A DNA stretch of 64,000 bases from Afipia massiliensis (GTDB lineage: Bacteria; Pseudomonadota; Alphaproteobacteria; Rhizobiales; Xanthobacteraceae): assembly GCF_014203115.1 (NCBI RefSeq), contig NZ_JACHIJ010000002.1, forward strand, positions 62,001-126,000, in the 5' to 3' direction. Below the pieces are notes generated by a model, which was not told where the DNA came from, ran no database searches, and saw only the letters and a list, made by a program, of their open reading frames with translations. The translations under genes and the position numbers were made by a program. Below are positions 36,501 to 44,528 of this stretch, in pieces (the stretch's first letter is position 1; each line of letters starts with the position of its first letter).

Positions 36501-38749
36501 GGCTTCACCCCGATCATCGCATCATTTGGCGCGACCGGAATCGTCAGCTTGCGCTCGACCGCGCGGCCGCCGGTTTCCACCATGCGGACGAAGATCTGCG
36601 CCTCCTGCGGACGCGTAGAAGAAGGCGGCTTGGGAAGGCTGACCTTGAAGGTCGCCTTGCCGTTGGCGTCTGCCTCGGGAAGGTTTTCCAGGGGCGTGCG
36701 CTCGTTGCTGGACGTTTCCTCGTCCGCAACGCCGAACTTGTAGCCGGCAAAGCCCGGACGATCCGACGCCGGTGCGACCAGCATATCGCCCTCGAGGGCA
36801 AGCCCGGACGCAGGTGCGCCGTAAAGGAAGCGGCCATCGACTTCAAGTTCTGCAGGAAGTTCAGCCGTTATTTGCTTTGCTTTGGAAATTAAGGAGAATT
36901 CGATCCGGTCAGCGATGTAATCCTCGACCATGAAGGTGGTTTCACCCACGGAAGGCGCCTTCGGGTCGGTGAACGCCCGCACCCGCCATGTGCCGGTCGG
37001 CACCGCCGAATTCAGTGGCAAGGTGAGACTGCGGCCGCCCGCGCCTTGGTCCGGGACCACGCTGCGGCGGAATTCCACGCCATCTGGACGCTCGACCACC
37101 AGTGTCAGCGGCGTGCCGGTGACGCCATTGCCTTTGCCGTCGCGCAACAGCGCGGTGAGGTACACGGTCTCGCCGGAGCGATAGACACCGCGTTCGGCAT
37201 AGACGAACGCATCCGGCCCTGCCGGCACCGCGCGTCCGGAGACGCCGCGATCGGACAGATCGAACGCATTGGATTTGAGGCTCAGGAAGGCGTAGTCGCC
37301 CTTGTCGCCCGAAACCGAGAGCAGCGCCGGAGACAATCCGCCCTCGCCGCGCGCCAGCCCGGCCTCGAACAGCACGTGACCCGCGCTGTCGGTCTTGCGG
37401 GTGGCGAGCACTTCATTGCTGCGGGACACCAGCCGGACTTCCGCGCCGGGCGTCGGCTGCGTTGTCGCCAGCGAGTTGACGAACACGTGGACGCCATCGT
37501 TGCCCGAATAGGCAGTCAGGCCCATGTCCGAGACGATGAACCACTGGGTCGCAAGCTGACCTGAATCGTCGTCGCTGGAGGATCCCGGCCCCTTCGCGGC
37601 AGCCGTCATCACATAGACGCCGGGCTGCATCTCACCCACGGCCTGATCGACCGGGAATGCGGTGACGACATCGGCGTTCAGGGTCTGCGCGGTGGCGACC
37701 TCGCCGGTCCAGACCTTGACGCCCTTCTCGTTGCCGAGGTCCGACAGTTCATAGCTCGACAGGCTGCGCTGGAAGTCGCTGCCCAGCACCGAGTTGATCA
37801 GGTTGCGGTCGCCGATCCGGAAGATGTTCACCGACACCGACGGCGTGTTGACGCTGACCAGCGGGATGCCGCGCTGGCCGGTGCGCGGCAGCACATAGGC
37901 GCGGCCGGTGAAGCGCACGAACGGCTTGCGGTCCCGCACGTAGATGTTGAATTCCGCCGACTTCGGCAGGGTTTCCTTGACGGTCGACGGCATGCCGGCG
38001 CGCAGGTTGATGGTGTAGCGCTCGCCGTGCTTGAGACCCTCGACGCAAAGCTGCTTCGCTTCGGAGGTCAGCGCCGGGCTGTCAGTGCCGGCCAGCGCCA
38101 CGAAGGGATTGAAGTCCACCCGCTTGGCGAGATCTTCCGAGAACTGGAAGCAGGCGCGCGGCGATGCTGAATCCGAATCCACGCTGTAATCCAGCAGCCG
38201 GAAGCCCTTCTCATCGCGCAGCTTTTCATACTGGCCGCGAACGTCAGCGACCTCCTTCTGATCGAGCGACAGGCGCAGCGCATCGAGCGCCGGACGCCAG
38301 AGCTTGCGTTCAGCCAAGACACTGCCCAACACAGCCAGCGCGTCCGCCTCCTCGCTCGCATTCGCCGCGCGCTGATAGGCAATGTAGGCTGCGGTCGATG
38401 CGCGCTCATGGAAGAAAGTCCGCTCCCGGTTATCCGAGGGGCGGATCTGGAAAACGGTCTTGGCCAGCCGCAGCCAGTTGCCGCTGTCCTCGGGCGCGAC
38501 CGCTGCCGTCTGTCCCAGCAGGACCAGCGCGCCGCGCAGGTCGCTGCGCTTGAAGGCTGCATCGGTATCGGTCTTCAGCGTCGCCGCGGTTTTGTTGATG
38601 ATCCCGGCCTCGGTCTTGATCTGGACCTCGAGCCGGATCGCGGAGTCAGCCAAATCGTCCCGCTTGAAGGCCTTGTCGGCCGCCTGGGCCGTGACGAGGC
38701 CAAGCGCCAGCGCGGCGCAAACCGAAATGGCGCGAACCAGACCAATCAT
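33527..38749 (-). CDS. Bacterial alpha-2-macroglobulin family protein (MG2/A2M, YfhM-like)
   Basis: 1740 residues, full length for the family. A signal peptide (ISVCAALALGLVTAQA|ADK) lacks a lipobox, so unlike E. coli ECAM this protein should be a soluble periplasmic form. MG2 domains fill the middle. The thioester motif is Cys1290-Ser-Glu-Gln1293 in YPFGCSEQITSRAMP, intact for covalent trapping of proteases, followed by the alpha/alpha thioester domain and C-terminal receptor-binding-like beta domain. Coupling to pbpC (4-bp overlap) is a well-known pairing: the macroglobulin is thought to guard a periplasm exposed at wall breaches that PBP1C mends. Confidence 0.92.
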   Translation of the reverse strand: MIGLVRAISVCAALALGLVTAQAADKAFKRDDLADSAIRLEVQIKTEAGIINKTAATLKTDTDAAFKRSDLRGALVLLGQTAAVAPEDSGNWLRLAKTVFQIRPSDNRERTFFHERASTAAYIAYQRAANASEEADALAVLGSVLAERKLWRPALDALRLSLDQKEVADVRGQYEKLRDEKGFRLLDYSVDSDSASPRACFQFSEDLAKRVDFNPFVALAGTDSPALTSEAKQLCVEGLKHGERYTINLRAGMPSTVKETLPKSAEFNIYVRDRKPFVRFTGRAYVLPRTGQRGIPLVSVNTPSVSVNIFRIGDRNLINSVLGSDFQRSLSSYELSDLGNEKGVKVWTGEVATAQTLNADVVTAFPVDQAVGEMQPGVYVMTAAAKGPGSSSDDDSGQLATQWFIVSDMGLTAYSGNDGVHVFVNSLATTQPTPGAEVRLVSRSNEVLATRKTDSAGHVLFEAGLARGEGGLSPALLSVSGDKGDYAFLSLKSNAFDLSDRGVSGRAVPAGPDAFVYAERGVYRSGETVYLTALLRDGKGNGVTGTPLTLVVERPDGVEFRRSVVPDQGAGGRSLTLPLNSAVPTGTWRVRAFTDPKAPSVGETTFMVEDYIADRIEFSLISKAKQITAELPAELEVDGRFLYGAPASGLALEGDMLVAPASDRPGFAGYKFGVADEETSSNERTPLENLPEADANGKATFKVSLPKPPSSTRPQEAQIFVRMVETGGRAVERKLTIPVAPNDAMIGVKPLFADKNVAEGDPANFDVVFAAPDGKSLARSGLRYELLKLESRYQWYRQGSSWDYEPVKSTKRVADGDVTIAADKPARITVSPQPGRYRLDVKSTEQDGPLTSVQFDVGWYSDGSADTPDLLETSIDKPEYKSGDTMVVSVNARTAGKLTINVLGDRLLTTQSTDIKEGQSKINIAVGKDWGTGAYVVATLRRPLDAAAQRMPGRAIGLKWFGIDKSERTLKVSLTPPALVRPGTMLKLPVKIEGLSRGEDAKIVVAAVDVGILNLTNYKPPAPDDYYLGQRRMTSEIRDLYGQLIDGMQGTRGQIRTGGDGAAAELQGSPPTQKPLALYSGIVTVGPNGTAEVSFEIPEFAGTARIMAVAWTATKVGRANTDVTVRDPVVLTATLPRFLLSGDRGTMNLDLDNVEGAAGDYVISVKTSGPVKLTGNPATTMRLAAKQRSTVALAIDAAGGAGQAALDVDIKGPNGLTLARHYALDVKAATQILARRSVRTLAKGESLTLTSDMFSDLVQGTGGVQLSVGLSTALDAATILKALDRYPFGCSEQITSRAMPLLYVNDLAAENHLALDTAVDQRIKDAIDKLLARQGSNGSFGLWSSGGDDAWLDAYVTDFLTRAREKGFAVPDILFRTALDRIRNSVVNADEPEKDGGRDLAYGLYVLAKNGTAPIGDLRYLADTKLNNIATPIAKAQLAAALALVGDRARAERVYSAAVNSLNPKPVLEFGRSDYGSSLRDAAAMVSLASEGSAPKATLSLAVERVEAARGLTPYTSTQENAWLVLASRALAKEANSLAVTVNGEVAKNAVYRNYRSTDVAAKPVTITNTGDTPVQAVVSVTGAPVTPEPAASNGFKIERNYFTLDGKPADVSKAKQNDRFAVVLKVTEGKPEFGQIMVVDYLPAGLEIDNPKLVSSGDSGTLDWIEDGEDPQNTEFRDDRFSAAIERASDDTAVFTVAYIVRAVSPGKYVLPQAYVEDMYNPSRYGRTGTGTVEVTKAK

Positions 38750-39057
38750 GGTGAAACTCCCTGCCGGCGAGCGAAGGCCGCCTTGGTATCAAGACAATGC
38801 GCGAATCGTGACGGACTCATGGTCGTACCGATATCGGGTCGAAAGATTCTGCGCGACGGTCACGCGCCGACGGGCGCGAGACGGCGCGTCAAACCATTGA
38901 CCCGGCGGCAGCATGACTTTAGGCCGGGGGATGCCGAAGACAATGCGGCCCCTCGGGCAAACCCCGCAGGTTTGTCGGCCGGACGCGTGGAAAGGTTCAG
39001 AAATTTCACCGCAGGGTGGCGGATTTTTCACGATCCGGGTGATATGAGAGGGCCAAC
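38750..39057. other. Intergenic stretch upstream of the macroglobulin gene
   Basis: About 300 bp with no convincing coding frame. It should contain the promoter of the macroglobulin-pbpC operon (minus strand) and that of tRNA-Arg (plus strand). No clear sigma-70 or ECF motif, repeat or terminator was recognised by eye. Confidence 0.4.
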
Positions 39058-39134
39058 GGTCCCATAGCTCAACTGGATAGAGTAACGGATTTCTACTCCG
39101 TGGGTTGCAGGTTCGAATCCTGCTGGGATCGCCA
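39058..39134 (+). tRNA. tRNA-Arg (TCT anticodon), island integration site
   Basis: Acceptor GGTCCCA pairs with TGGGATC (one G-T). Anticodon stem ACGGA/TCCGT holds the loop TTTCTAC, anticodon TCT. T arm gcaggTTCGAATcctgc. CCA is encoded, 77 nt with CCA. Its last 15 bases recur at 45560-45574, marking it as the target of the integrase gene that begins 2 bp downstream. Confidence 0.95.
39120..39134 (+). repeat. attL: left copy of the 15-bp integration core
   Basis: ctgctgggatcgcca, the 3' end of tRNA-Arg including CCA. It is identical to 45560-45574 and in direct orientation; the match ends at the base on each side. Confidence 0.85.
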
Positions 39135-39136
39135 TC

Positions 39137-40237
39137 TCATTTTCCGCCTCCAGTATTCTCAATAGGTTGAGCGTTGTTTTGGCTCACCGGGTCAGCGGGT
39201 GAGCCAACACTTGTTCCAGCTATGATCTTCGCGCCTGCGCTCTGTGCGAGCCTGACGCGGTTCGCCTCTTCAATGTAACGCTGAGCCTCACCGATGCTCT
39301 TCCACCCAAACCACGCCATCAATTCCGGAGCAGTTGCGCCATTTAGTGCGTGACGCGCGGCGGCCGCCTTACGAAGGCCGTGAGCGCTACAATGGTGCAA
39401 GTTCGCTTCATCGCACCATTCTCGAAACTTATTTCCAAACCCCGCCGCACTAAAGGGCTTGCCCTTTTCGGTGGTAAGAAATGCCAGCTGTTCGGATTTT
39501 GGCAAGTGGTCGATCTCCGCTTTGAGCACGGGCAGCACCGGAATATCGAACTGAACGCCCGTCTTCTGGCGTCTCATCGAGAGAACGCCACCTCGGACAT
39601 GCTGGCGTCCCATCCTGACGACGTCGGCGCGAGCATGCCCCGTCTGGAGAAGCAGCACTAATGCTAGTCGCGCTGTCGATCCGACTGGATGCCGGGCCTC
39701 GAACTGCAAAACTTCCTCACCGCTCCACGTGTGGTGACCGTCAGATTTCATCTTGGTGAGCTTGATGCCCGCAAGCGGATCGACAGTGACCATGTTCAAC
39801 GACAGGCAATGATCAATTAGGCCGCGGAGCGCCTTCTTCCAATTACGCGATGCTGCCGGCGACTTCTTGTTCAGGATGATTTGCAGGTGCGTCTTGCCCA
39901 TGAGTGCAATACGCTTGTCGCCGTGCTCCTGCCGAAACCGCTCTAGAATCGCGCGGCGCATCCGCTGAGAGCTCTTGGCCAGACCGACCGTGAATGCTGT
40001 TGATTGATAATAACTCACGAGGGCGGCGTTTACGGTACCTGCGATGGTTTTGCTCGCTCCAATCTCAGGTTTATCCCAATGCCCCGCCTTCGCGGCCTCA
40101 TACGCAGCCATGAACTCCGGCGACCCGGGAAAGCCGTACAGCCTAATCTTTGGCATCCCAGGACGCCGCAGATAGAAAACCGGATTGTCGTGGCGGTTCG
40201 TATAGCCATGAACCTGCGGCGGAAGCTTCCACTTCAT
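39137..40237 (-). CDS. Tyrosine recombinase (phage-type integrase)
   Basis: 366 residues from ATG 40237, which overlaps the HTH gene stop by ATGA; five more codons upstream are open. The N-terminal SAM-like core-binding region precedes a catalytic domain with an arginine block (LLQTGHARADVVRMGRQHV), the HxxR box SAHGLRKAAAARHAL, WFGWKS and the nucleophile Tyr in AQRYIEEANR. The stop codon is only 2 bp beyond the tRNA CCA. It should catalyse insertion into and excision from tRNA-Arg. Confidence 0.9.
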   Translation of the reverse strand: MKWKLPPQVHGYTNRHDNPVFYLRRPGMPKIRLYGFPGSPEFMAAYEAAKAGHWDKPEIGASKTIAGTVNAALVSYYQSTAFTVGLAKSSQRMRRAILERFRQEHGDKRIALMGKTHLQIILNKKSPAASRNWKKALRGLIDHCLSLNMVTVDPLAGIKLTKMKSDGHHTWSGEEVLQFEARHPVGSTARLALVLLLQTGHARADVVRMGRQHVRGGVLSMRRQKTGVQFDIPVLPVLKAEIDHLPKSEQLAFLTTEKGKPFSAAGFGNKFREWCDEANLHHCSAHGLRKAAAARHALNGATAPELMAWFGWKSIGEAQRYIEEANRVRLAQSAGAKIIAGTSVGSPADPVSQNNAQPIENTGGGK

Positions 40238-40482
40238 TTCACAGTGTCCCATTCGTTCAAAGTACTGCCTTCATTGGGAGCCGAAGCCACTAATGAACCA
40301 TCGAGCGCCAGCTTATCAAAGAACTGGCGACCACAGCCTCTTCGACGAATTGGATGTGGAATATGACCCAGCCTGATCAGCTTTCGGAGCGTGCCATAGC
40401 TGACCCCGAGGTGCTTTGCAGCTTGACGGCCATTTAGCCAACGCTCAGGTAAGGTAACCGAATTACTGGCATGCACGGACAT
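40234..40482 (-). CDS. Small helix-turn-helix protein, excisionase-like
   Basis: 82 residues. The central part (WLNGRQAAKHLGVSYGTLRKLIRLGHIPHPIRR) is a MerR/excisionase-type winged helix of the kind found in recombination directionality factors. The remainder is short and variable. It lies immediately upstream of, and overlaps, the integrase gene, the position expected of an Xis that is co-expressed with Int. Confidence 0.7.
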   Translation of the reverse strand: MSVHASNSVTLPERWLNGRQAAKHLGVSYGTLRKLIRLGHIPHPIRRRGCGRQFFDKLALDGSLVASAPNEGSTLNEWDTVK

Positions 40483-40942
40483 AGGGGAAATCCTGGCGCA
40501 AAGGGAATCCAGCTCACCGCGGACATGTGCGGAGCATCCAGATTGATTGTCGGATTGCCAGTTATCACCCAGCTACCTGTGCTTTGGGCGTTGCTTAATG
40601 TCACCCACCAACGGAGACTTTAAAGCTCACCTAGCTCAGGGCGGAGACCCGTGGTCGCTAGAAACGATAATCAGGAAAATGCAGGTGTCAAGACTTCTAA
40701 GCCTTTGAACGCTGTTAGCATCAATCTCTCATCTGGTTGCCAGCGGACCCCGGCAGCGAGAACCTGTATCAACGAAGAGCCGAGCATCGGATAAGCGGAA
40801 GCATCAATTCCTTCATAGCGAGACGTCATAAGGTCAGTGCATACTTAGATTTTTTGCTGGCAGCTGCGGGTGAGATCGCGGGACACAATGGTCGTTGGTC
40901 CACTGCTCTGACCTGGCGTCATTCGTCCCCGGGACTGATGCG
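40483..40942. other. Non-coding stretch inside the island
   Basis: About 460 bp between the excisionase-like gene and the small coupled gene. It probably holds the promoter of the xis-int pair. Short frames on both strands lack ribosome sites and family character; nothing else is recognised. Confidence 0.35.
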
Positions 40943-41182
40943 CTATCGTTCCTCGATGATGGGCGTGCCAAAAGCAAGCTCTGCCCCAATGTTGAGGTCA
41001 AGTACGACGTCGCCGGCAATTCCTAAGACCTGAACACCGTGCATGGGATAGCCCGCTGATGACGAGCATTCTTCCCGATATGCCTTGTATGCTGCTGCTC
41101 GTGCTTCGATAACATCGTCCGCATGCCACACTTCTCGTTGGGTCCCGTCGGGGTGATAGGTCACGACGGTGTAAAGCCTCAT
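40943..41182 (-). CDS. Small hypothetical protein coupled to the serine recombinase
   Basis: 79 residues. Its ATG overlaps the recombinase stop by ATGA, which supports translation. It starts MRLYTVVTYHPDGTQREVWHADDVIEAR and looks like a compact alpha/beta domain with no membrane helix or metal site. No family is recognised; a small accessory of the recombinase is possible but unproven. Confidence 0.55.
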   Translation of the reverse strand: MRLYTVVTYHPDGTQREVWHADDVIEARAAAYKAYREECSSSAGYPMHGVQVLGIAGDVVLDLNIGAELAFGTPIIEER

Positions 41183-41769
41183 TTTGGCGCCGCCGCCGTC
41201 ACACGCTGGACCACACTTGTCCCAACTCCCACAGTCTTTCCAATTTTCAGGATGCCCATTCCCCCAGCCTTGAGTGCTCGTATGCGCGCCTCAATCTTTG
41301 CATCCACAGGGCGGCGCCCTAGTTTTATTCCGTTCGCCCTGGCCCTCACAAGGCCAGCATTCACGCGCTCGCGGATCATGCCTCGCTCAAATTCCGCGAA
41401 CACGCCAAGCATCTGAAACATCGCCTTACCAGATGGCGTGCTCGTATCGAGCGCCTGCTGATGCAGGTAGAGGTCACAGCGCAAGGCCTGCAGTTCAGTG
41501 AGAAAGCCGATCAAATCCTGTAGGCTCCGACCGAGACGATCGACGGACCACGCGGCAATCATATCCAACTTCCGGTTAGTTGCATCTCTAAGCAAGCGAT
41601 CGAAGCCAGGGCGCTTGTCCCGATCCTTGGCACCGCTAATGCCTGCGTCCTCGTAAAAGCCCACGACGCACCAGCCTGAGCGAGCAGCCACAGCCTCAAG
41701 CTCTCTGCGCTGATTGTCCGTTGTTTGGGTATCGGTTGAAACTCGAAGGTAAATTCCGACACGCTTCAT
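41179..41769 (-). CDS. Serine recombinase (resolvase/invertase family)
   Basis: 196 residues, normal for small resolvase/invertases. Catalytic Ser in GIYLRVSTDTQT, the AWSVDRLGRSLQDL block, the FAEFERGMIRERVNAGL hinge and E-helix, and a C-terminal HTH (LKAGGMGILKIGKTVGVGTSVVQRV). Enzymes of this size resolve cointegrates or invert segments at short paired sites. A second recombinase in a 6-kb island is notable; inverted or directly repeated res-like sites were not found by eye. Confidence 0.9.
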   Translation of the reverse strand: MKRVGIYLRVSTDTQTTDNQRRELEAVAARSGWCVVGFYEDAGISGAKDRDKRPGFDRLLRDATNRKLDMIAAWSVDRLGRSLQDLIGFLTELQALRCDLYLHQQALDTSTPSGKAMFQMLGVFAEFERGMIRERVNAGLVRARANGIKLGRRPVDAKIEARIRALKAGGMGILKIGKTVGVGTSVVQRVTAAAPK

Positions 41770-42147
41770 GTGCTGCCCTCTCCTAAGGCCTGAATCATAA
41801 TCTCACCTATACGGAAATCAACTGTATAACGTATGGGCAAAGACGATAATGAAAATCGCTGGCGGATTGTTGATTCTCGTTGCTGAAATCGAAGGGGTTT
41901 TCGGTATAGCGGGCTCCATGAGCGAAAGACCGCGTTCCGTTACGTCCGCGAACTGGAGCGCGCCCGTGCGGCCCCATGCGCGCGAGGAATGGACTCTCCG
42001 TCAATTCATCGGCGGCGAGGTCGATGCACCTGGTCAGCATCGTACCGAAATAAAAAGCCGCACCACCCCGAAGGATGACGCGGCCAGCACGCACTCCCTT
42101 TTAACCCGCTTAATATTATAGCATTTCGACCAGGTTGTGCTGGCGCG
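41770..42147. other. AT-rich divergent intergenic region
   Basis: Between the serine recombinase and the cargo gene. It contains AT-rich promoter-like DNA (cttaatattatagc, 42109-42122) ahead of the cargo gene and a GC hairpin followed by T-rich sequence on the minus strand (about 42046-42080). One plus-strand frame (41849-42121) starts with a weakly hydrophobic segment but has no ribosome site and is not called. Confidence 0.35.
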
Positions 42148-44289
42148 GTGAATCCCGCCGGAGTATACGCGTTCATAGGGCGAACGGCGGGCTGGAATCG
42201 ATACATCTTGAAGCGAATTGTGCAAATTGGCCTGTCGGCGTCGCTGCTGGCGGTGGCCTTGTGGCTCGCCTTTCGAGGCTTCAATCCGGCCGATTTCAAG
42301 ACGTCGCTGTCGGCTATCCAGTACCCACAACTCGCGCTCGCCGGCTTTGCGGTCATCGTCAGTTCGATGCTGGCGGCTATGCGACTTCAGCTCATCGCGG
42401 CCGGGTACGGCTATAAACTGACGGCACGCGAAGCGGTAGCGACGTTGAGCCTCGGCCAGATCGGCGGGCTCCTGTTCTTCCAGATATTCGGACAACTCGC
42501 GGCGCGCAGTTCCTACCTCGGGCGCCGCAGCGTTCCGTTCGCCGGCACCGTCTTAATCACGACACAAGAGCGCATAGCGGCGGCCCTCGTGTCACTTGCC
42601 TTGGCTGCGGCCGGCGCGATCTACCTTTTCCGGCATTTGTCGTTTGACGCCGTGGCAGCGTCCGACCTGCTTGAGGCTATTGCTGGCGTGCTCATCGCCT
42701 CCATCGCGCCGATCATAATCTGGAAACGCGAAATCGCTTCGTACCTTTCGACCGTAACAAGGACCGATTTGCTGCGGGTCGTTCAAAACGTCGGCCTATC
42801 GCTGGCTGTTCAGCTTGCAATGATGGCGGCCTACGTCAGTGCCGGCCGGGCGTTTGGCGCGTCACACTCGCTGACAGACCTCGCCGCTGCTTCTGCCCTG
42901 GTCATGTTCGCGGCGAGCATTCCAATCAGTTTTGCAGGCTGGGGCATCCGCGAAATGAGCGCCGTTGTTGCGCTCGGCGCGATCGGGATGACCGACGAGC
43001 GGGCGGTGTGTGTGGCGTTGGCTGTCGGGATTATATCGATCGTGACGGCGGGACTTCTGGCTGCAGTATCAGCCCGCACCTTGGAAAAGGGTGCATCGCA
43101 TTCAATTGTCTCGACTACGGCGGGTAAGCTGCGGCCGGAAGCATTTCTTGCCGGATTTCTCCCGGTCTCCGTCGCCCTGTTGATGTTCTTTCAAGTGCAC
43201 GTTCCGACCACCAAGAGCGTAATCAACGTGAACTTGGCCGACCCGTTCGCAATCGTCGCCGGATTTCTGCTGTTGTTTTCTGCGTGGAGATCCCCGCCAG
43301 TCTGGCGTCTATCGTATTTGAATTTTCATATCCTGGCATGCAGCCTTGCGATGCTCGTTGCGCTCTTAATCGGAGCAAGCCGGGTTGGCTGGACTGAATG
43401 GGCAGTGACGACAAAATTTTTAGGTTGGTTCGTGCTTCTTGCGTTCGGCGCAACCGGCGCGATGGGCACCCGGATCGATTTGAGCCGAATTCTTACCACA
43501 GTGACGGTGGTCGGCGCGATCATCATCGCTGCTGAATTGGTTGGGGTGCTTGTCAGCGCCTCGGGCTTTACCAAAAAGTATTTTCTCGACGGCTTTGCGC
43601 AGAACGTGAACGCTTTTTCATTCCAATGCCTAATGGTGCTTGCTGCGTCACTCGCCCGCGATCCGCGCAATCGGCTCGTGATCGGCCTCGCTCTGGCGGC
43701 GATCACCATAGCCGGGTCGCGTGCGGCGATCGGGTCAGCCTTCGTCGTACTAGTAACTGCTATCATCTTCATTCCGGCTATTTGGAGGAAAGTCCTAGAC
43801 GCGACGATTATTGCCTGCGTGATCGTCTACTTCATCCAGATCAGCGGCGGCATGGCTTCAGGGACAATGAGCGTGCTGGCTGAGCGCTCCGTGTCGGATG
43901 CTGACCACTACGCCACGATGTACTCGGGATTCCGAATGTTTCTGGAAAGCCCGGTGTTCGGCGCGGGGCTCGGAGTCTTCATCGCGGAGTGGCCCGCGAC
44001 GTATAAGCTCGTCATCCACTCGACGCCGGTGTGGCTCCTGGCGGAGTTCGGGATCGTCGGCGCCGCGCTGTTCTTAGTACCGATCGTTCGAATCGCGTTC
44101 GGAGAGCTGTGCCGGTTCCGACGGGATGACGTTGCCGGAAACCTTCTCCTGCTGATCATTGCCGGATTCTCTGCAATGTCGTGTTTCCACGAATTGTTCA
44201 ATCAGCGCACGTTTTGGTTCTTGCTTGGCGCTAGCCTAGCGACAGTCACAAAAGAAAAAAGCCGTACCCCGGTTAAGGAGCGCGGCTAA
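42148..44289 (+). CDS. Polytopic membrane protein: flippase-like (UPF0104/LPG synthase TM) domain fused to an O-antigen ligase-like domain
   Basis: 713 residues from a GTG start. Residues about 20-320 resemble the lysylphosphatidylglycerol-synthase/AglD-type transmembrane domain: KRIVQIGLSASLLAVALW, a SLGQIGGLLFFQIFGQLAARSSY block, and FAASIPISFAGWGIREMSA. Residues about 350-705 resemble Wzy/WaaL O-antigen ligases: GSRAAIGSAFVVL near 523, a periplasmic stretch with RMFLESPVFGAGLGVF, and HSTPVWLLAEFGIVG near 624 carrying the family His. Neither half looks truncated. Inferred role: moving and joining or polymerising lipid-linked glycans, thus changing the cell surface. It is the main cargo of the tRNA-Arg island. 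The domain calls rest on motifs only. Confidence 0.75.
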   Translation: MNPAGVYAFIGRTAGWNRYILKRIVQIGLSASLLAVALWLAFRGFNPADFKTSLSAIQYPQLALAGFAVIVSSMLAAMRLQLIAAGYGYKLTAREAVATLSLGQIGGLLFFQIFGQLAARSSYLGRRSVPFAGTVLITTQERIAAALVSLALAAAGAIYLFRHLSFDAVAASDLLEAIAGVLIASIAPIIIWKREIASYLSTVTRTDLLRVVQNVGLSLAVQLAMMAAYVSAGRAFGASHSLTDLAAASALVMFAASIPISFAGWGIREMSAVVALGAIGMTDERAVCVALAVGIISIVTAGLLAAVSARTLEKGASHSIVSTTAGKLRPEAFLAGFLPVSVALLMFFQVHVPTTKSVINVNLADPFAIVAGFLLLFSAWRSPPVWRLSYLNFHILACSLAMLVALLIGASRVGWTEWAVTTKFLGWFVLLAFGATGAMGTRIDLSRILTTVTVVGAIIIAAELVGVLVSASGFTKKYFLDGFAQNVNAFSFQCLMVLAASLARDPRNRLVIGLALAAITIAGSRAAIGSAFVVLVTAIIFIPAIWRKVLDATIIACVIVYFIQISGGMASGTMSVLAERSVSDADHYATMYSGFRMFLESPVFGAGLGVFIAEWPATYKLVIHSTPVWLLAEFGIVGAALFLVPIVRIAFGELCRFRRDDVAGNLLLLIIAGFSAMSCFHELFNQRTFWFLLGASLATVTKEKSRTPVKERG

Positions 44290-44307
44290 GTCTAAGGAGG
44301 CTGCCAA

Positions 44308-44528
44308 ATAAAGACGCCCCGCGATCTTGCCGAGAGCAAGCGGCAACAGCGGGACGACGGCTATTTGCGCGAGAGCGTCAGTCTTCCTCGCCCGTCGGCT
44401 CGCGCGAAGGCCCGAGAATTCTTCAAAAGATACCGAAGGAGGCCTATATGACCGCCGTCGGTACTTGGCGGAAGCTTCCGGGCGACCGGATCGAATTCAC
44501 AATGCGCAGACTGAAGTCGGCGGATTGA
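44308..44528 (+). pseudogene. Small frameshifted gene behind the cargo gene
   Basis: An AAGGAGG site (44294-44300) stands 7 nt before an ATA codon at 44308 that opens a frame reading KTPRDLAESKRQQRDDGY, then LRESVSLPRPSARAKAREFF, then KRYRRRPI and stop at 44451. In the -1 frame the sequence reads PKEAYMTAVGTWRKLPGD, then RIEFTMRRLKSAD and stop at 44528. Adding one C after 44434 (tac-ccg instead of tac-cga) would join both into one 73-residue protein with KRYPKEAYM at the junction. The simplest reading is a gene that lost one base and has an ATA in place of its start. The internal AAGGAGG before ATG 44448 could still start a 26-residue peptide, but it is also explained as the codons of PKEA. 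Confidence 0.5.

Noticed and set aside
40737..41033. A 98-codon plus-strand frame in the island
   Set aside because: Antisense to the small gene coupled to the serine recombinase, with no ribosome site.
41849..42121. A 90-codon plus-strand frame starting MKIAGGLLILVAEIEG
   Set aside because: The start looks mildly hydrophobic but there is no ribosome site, and the rest is unstructured and overlaps hairpin DNA before the cargo gene.
44448..44528. A stand-alone 26-residue peptide with a perfect AAGGAGG site
   Set aside because: The SD-like bases equal the codons of PKEA in the frameshift-restored reading, so the site is better explained as former coding sequence. Kept only as part of the pseudogene entry.
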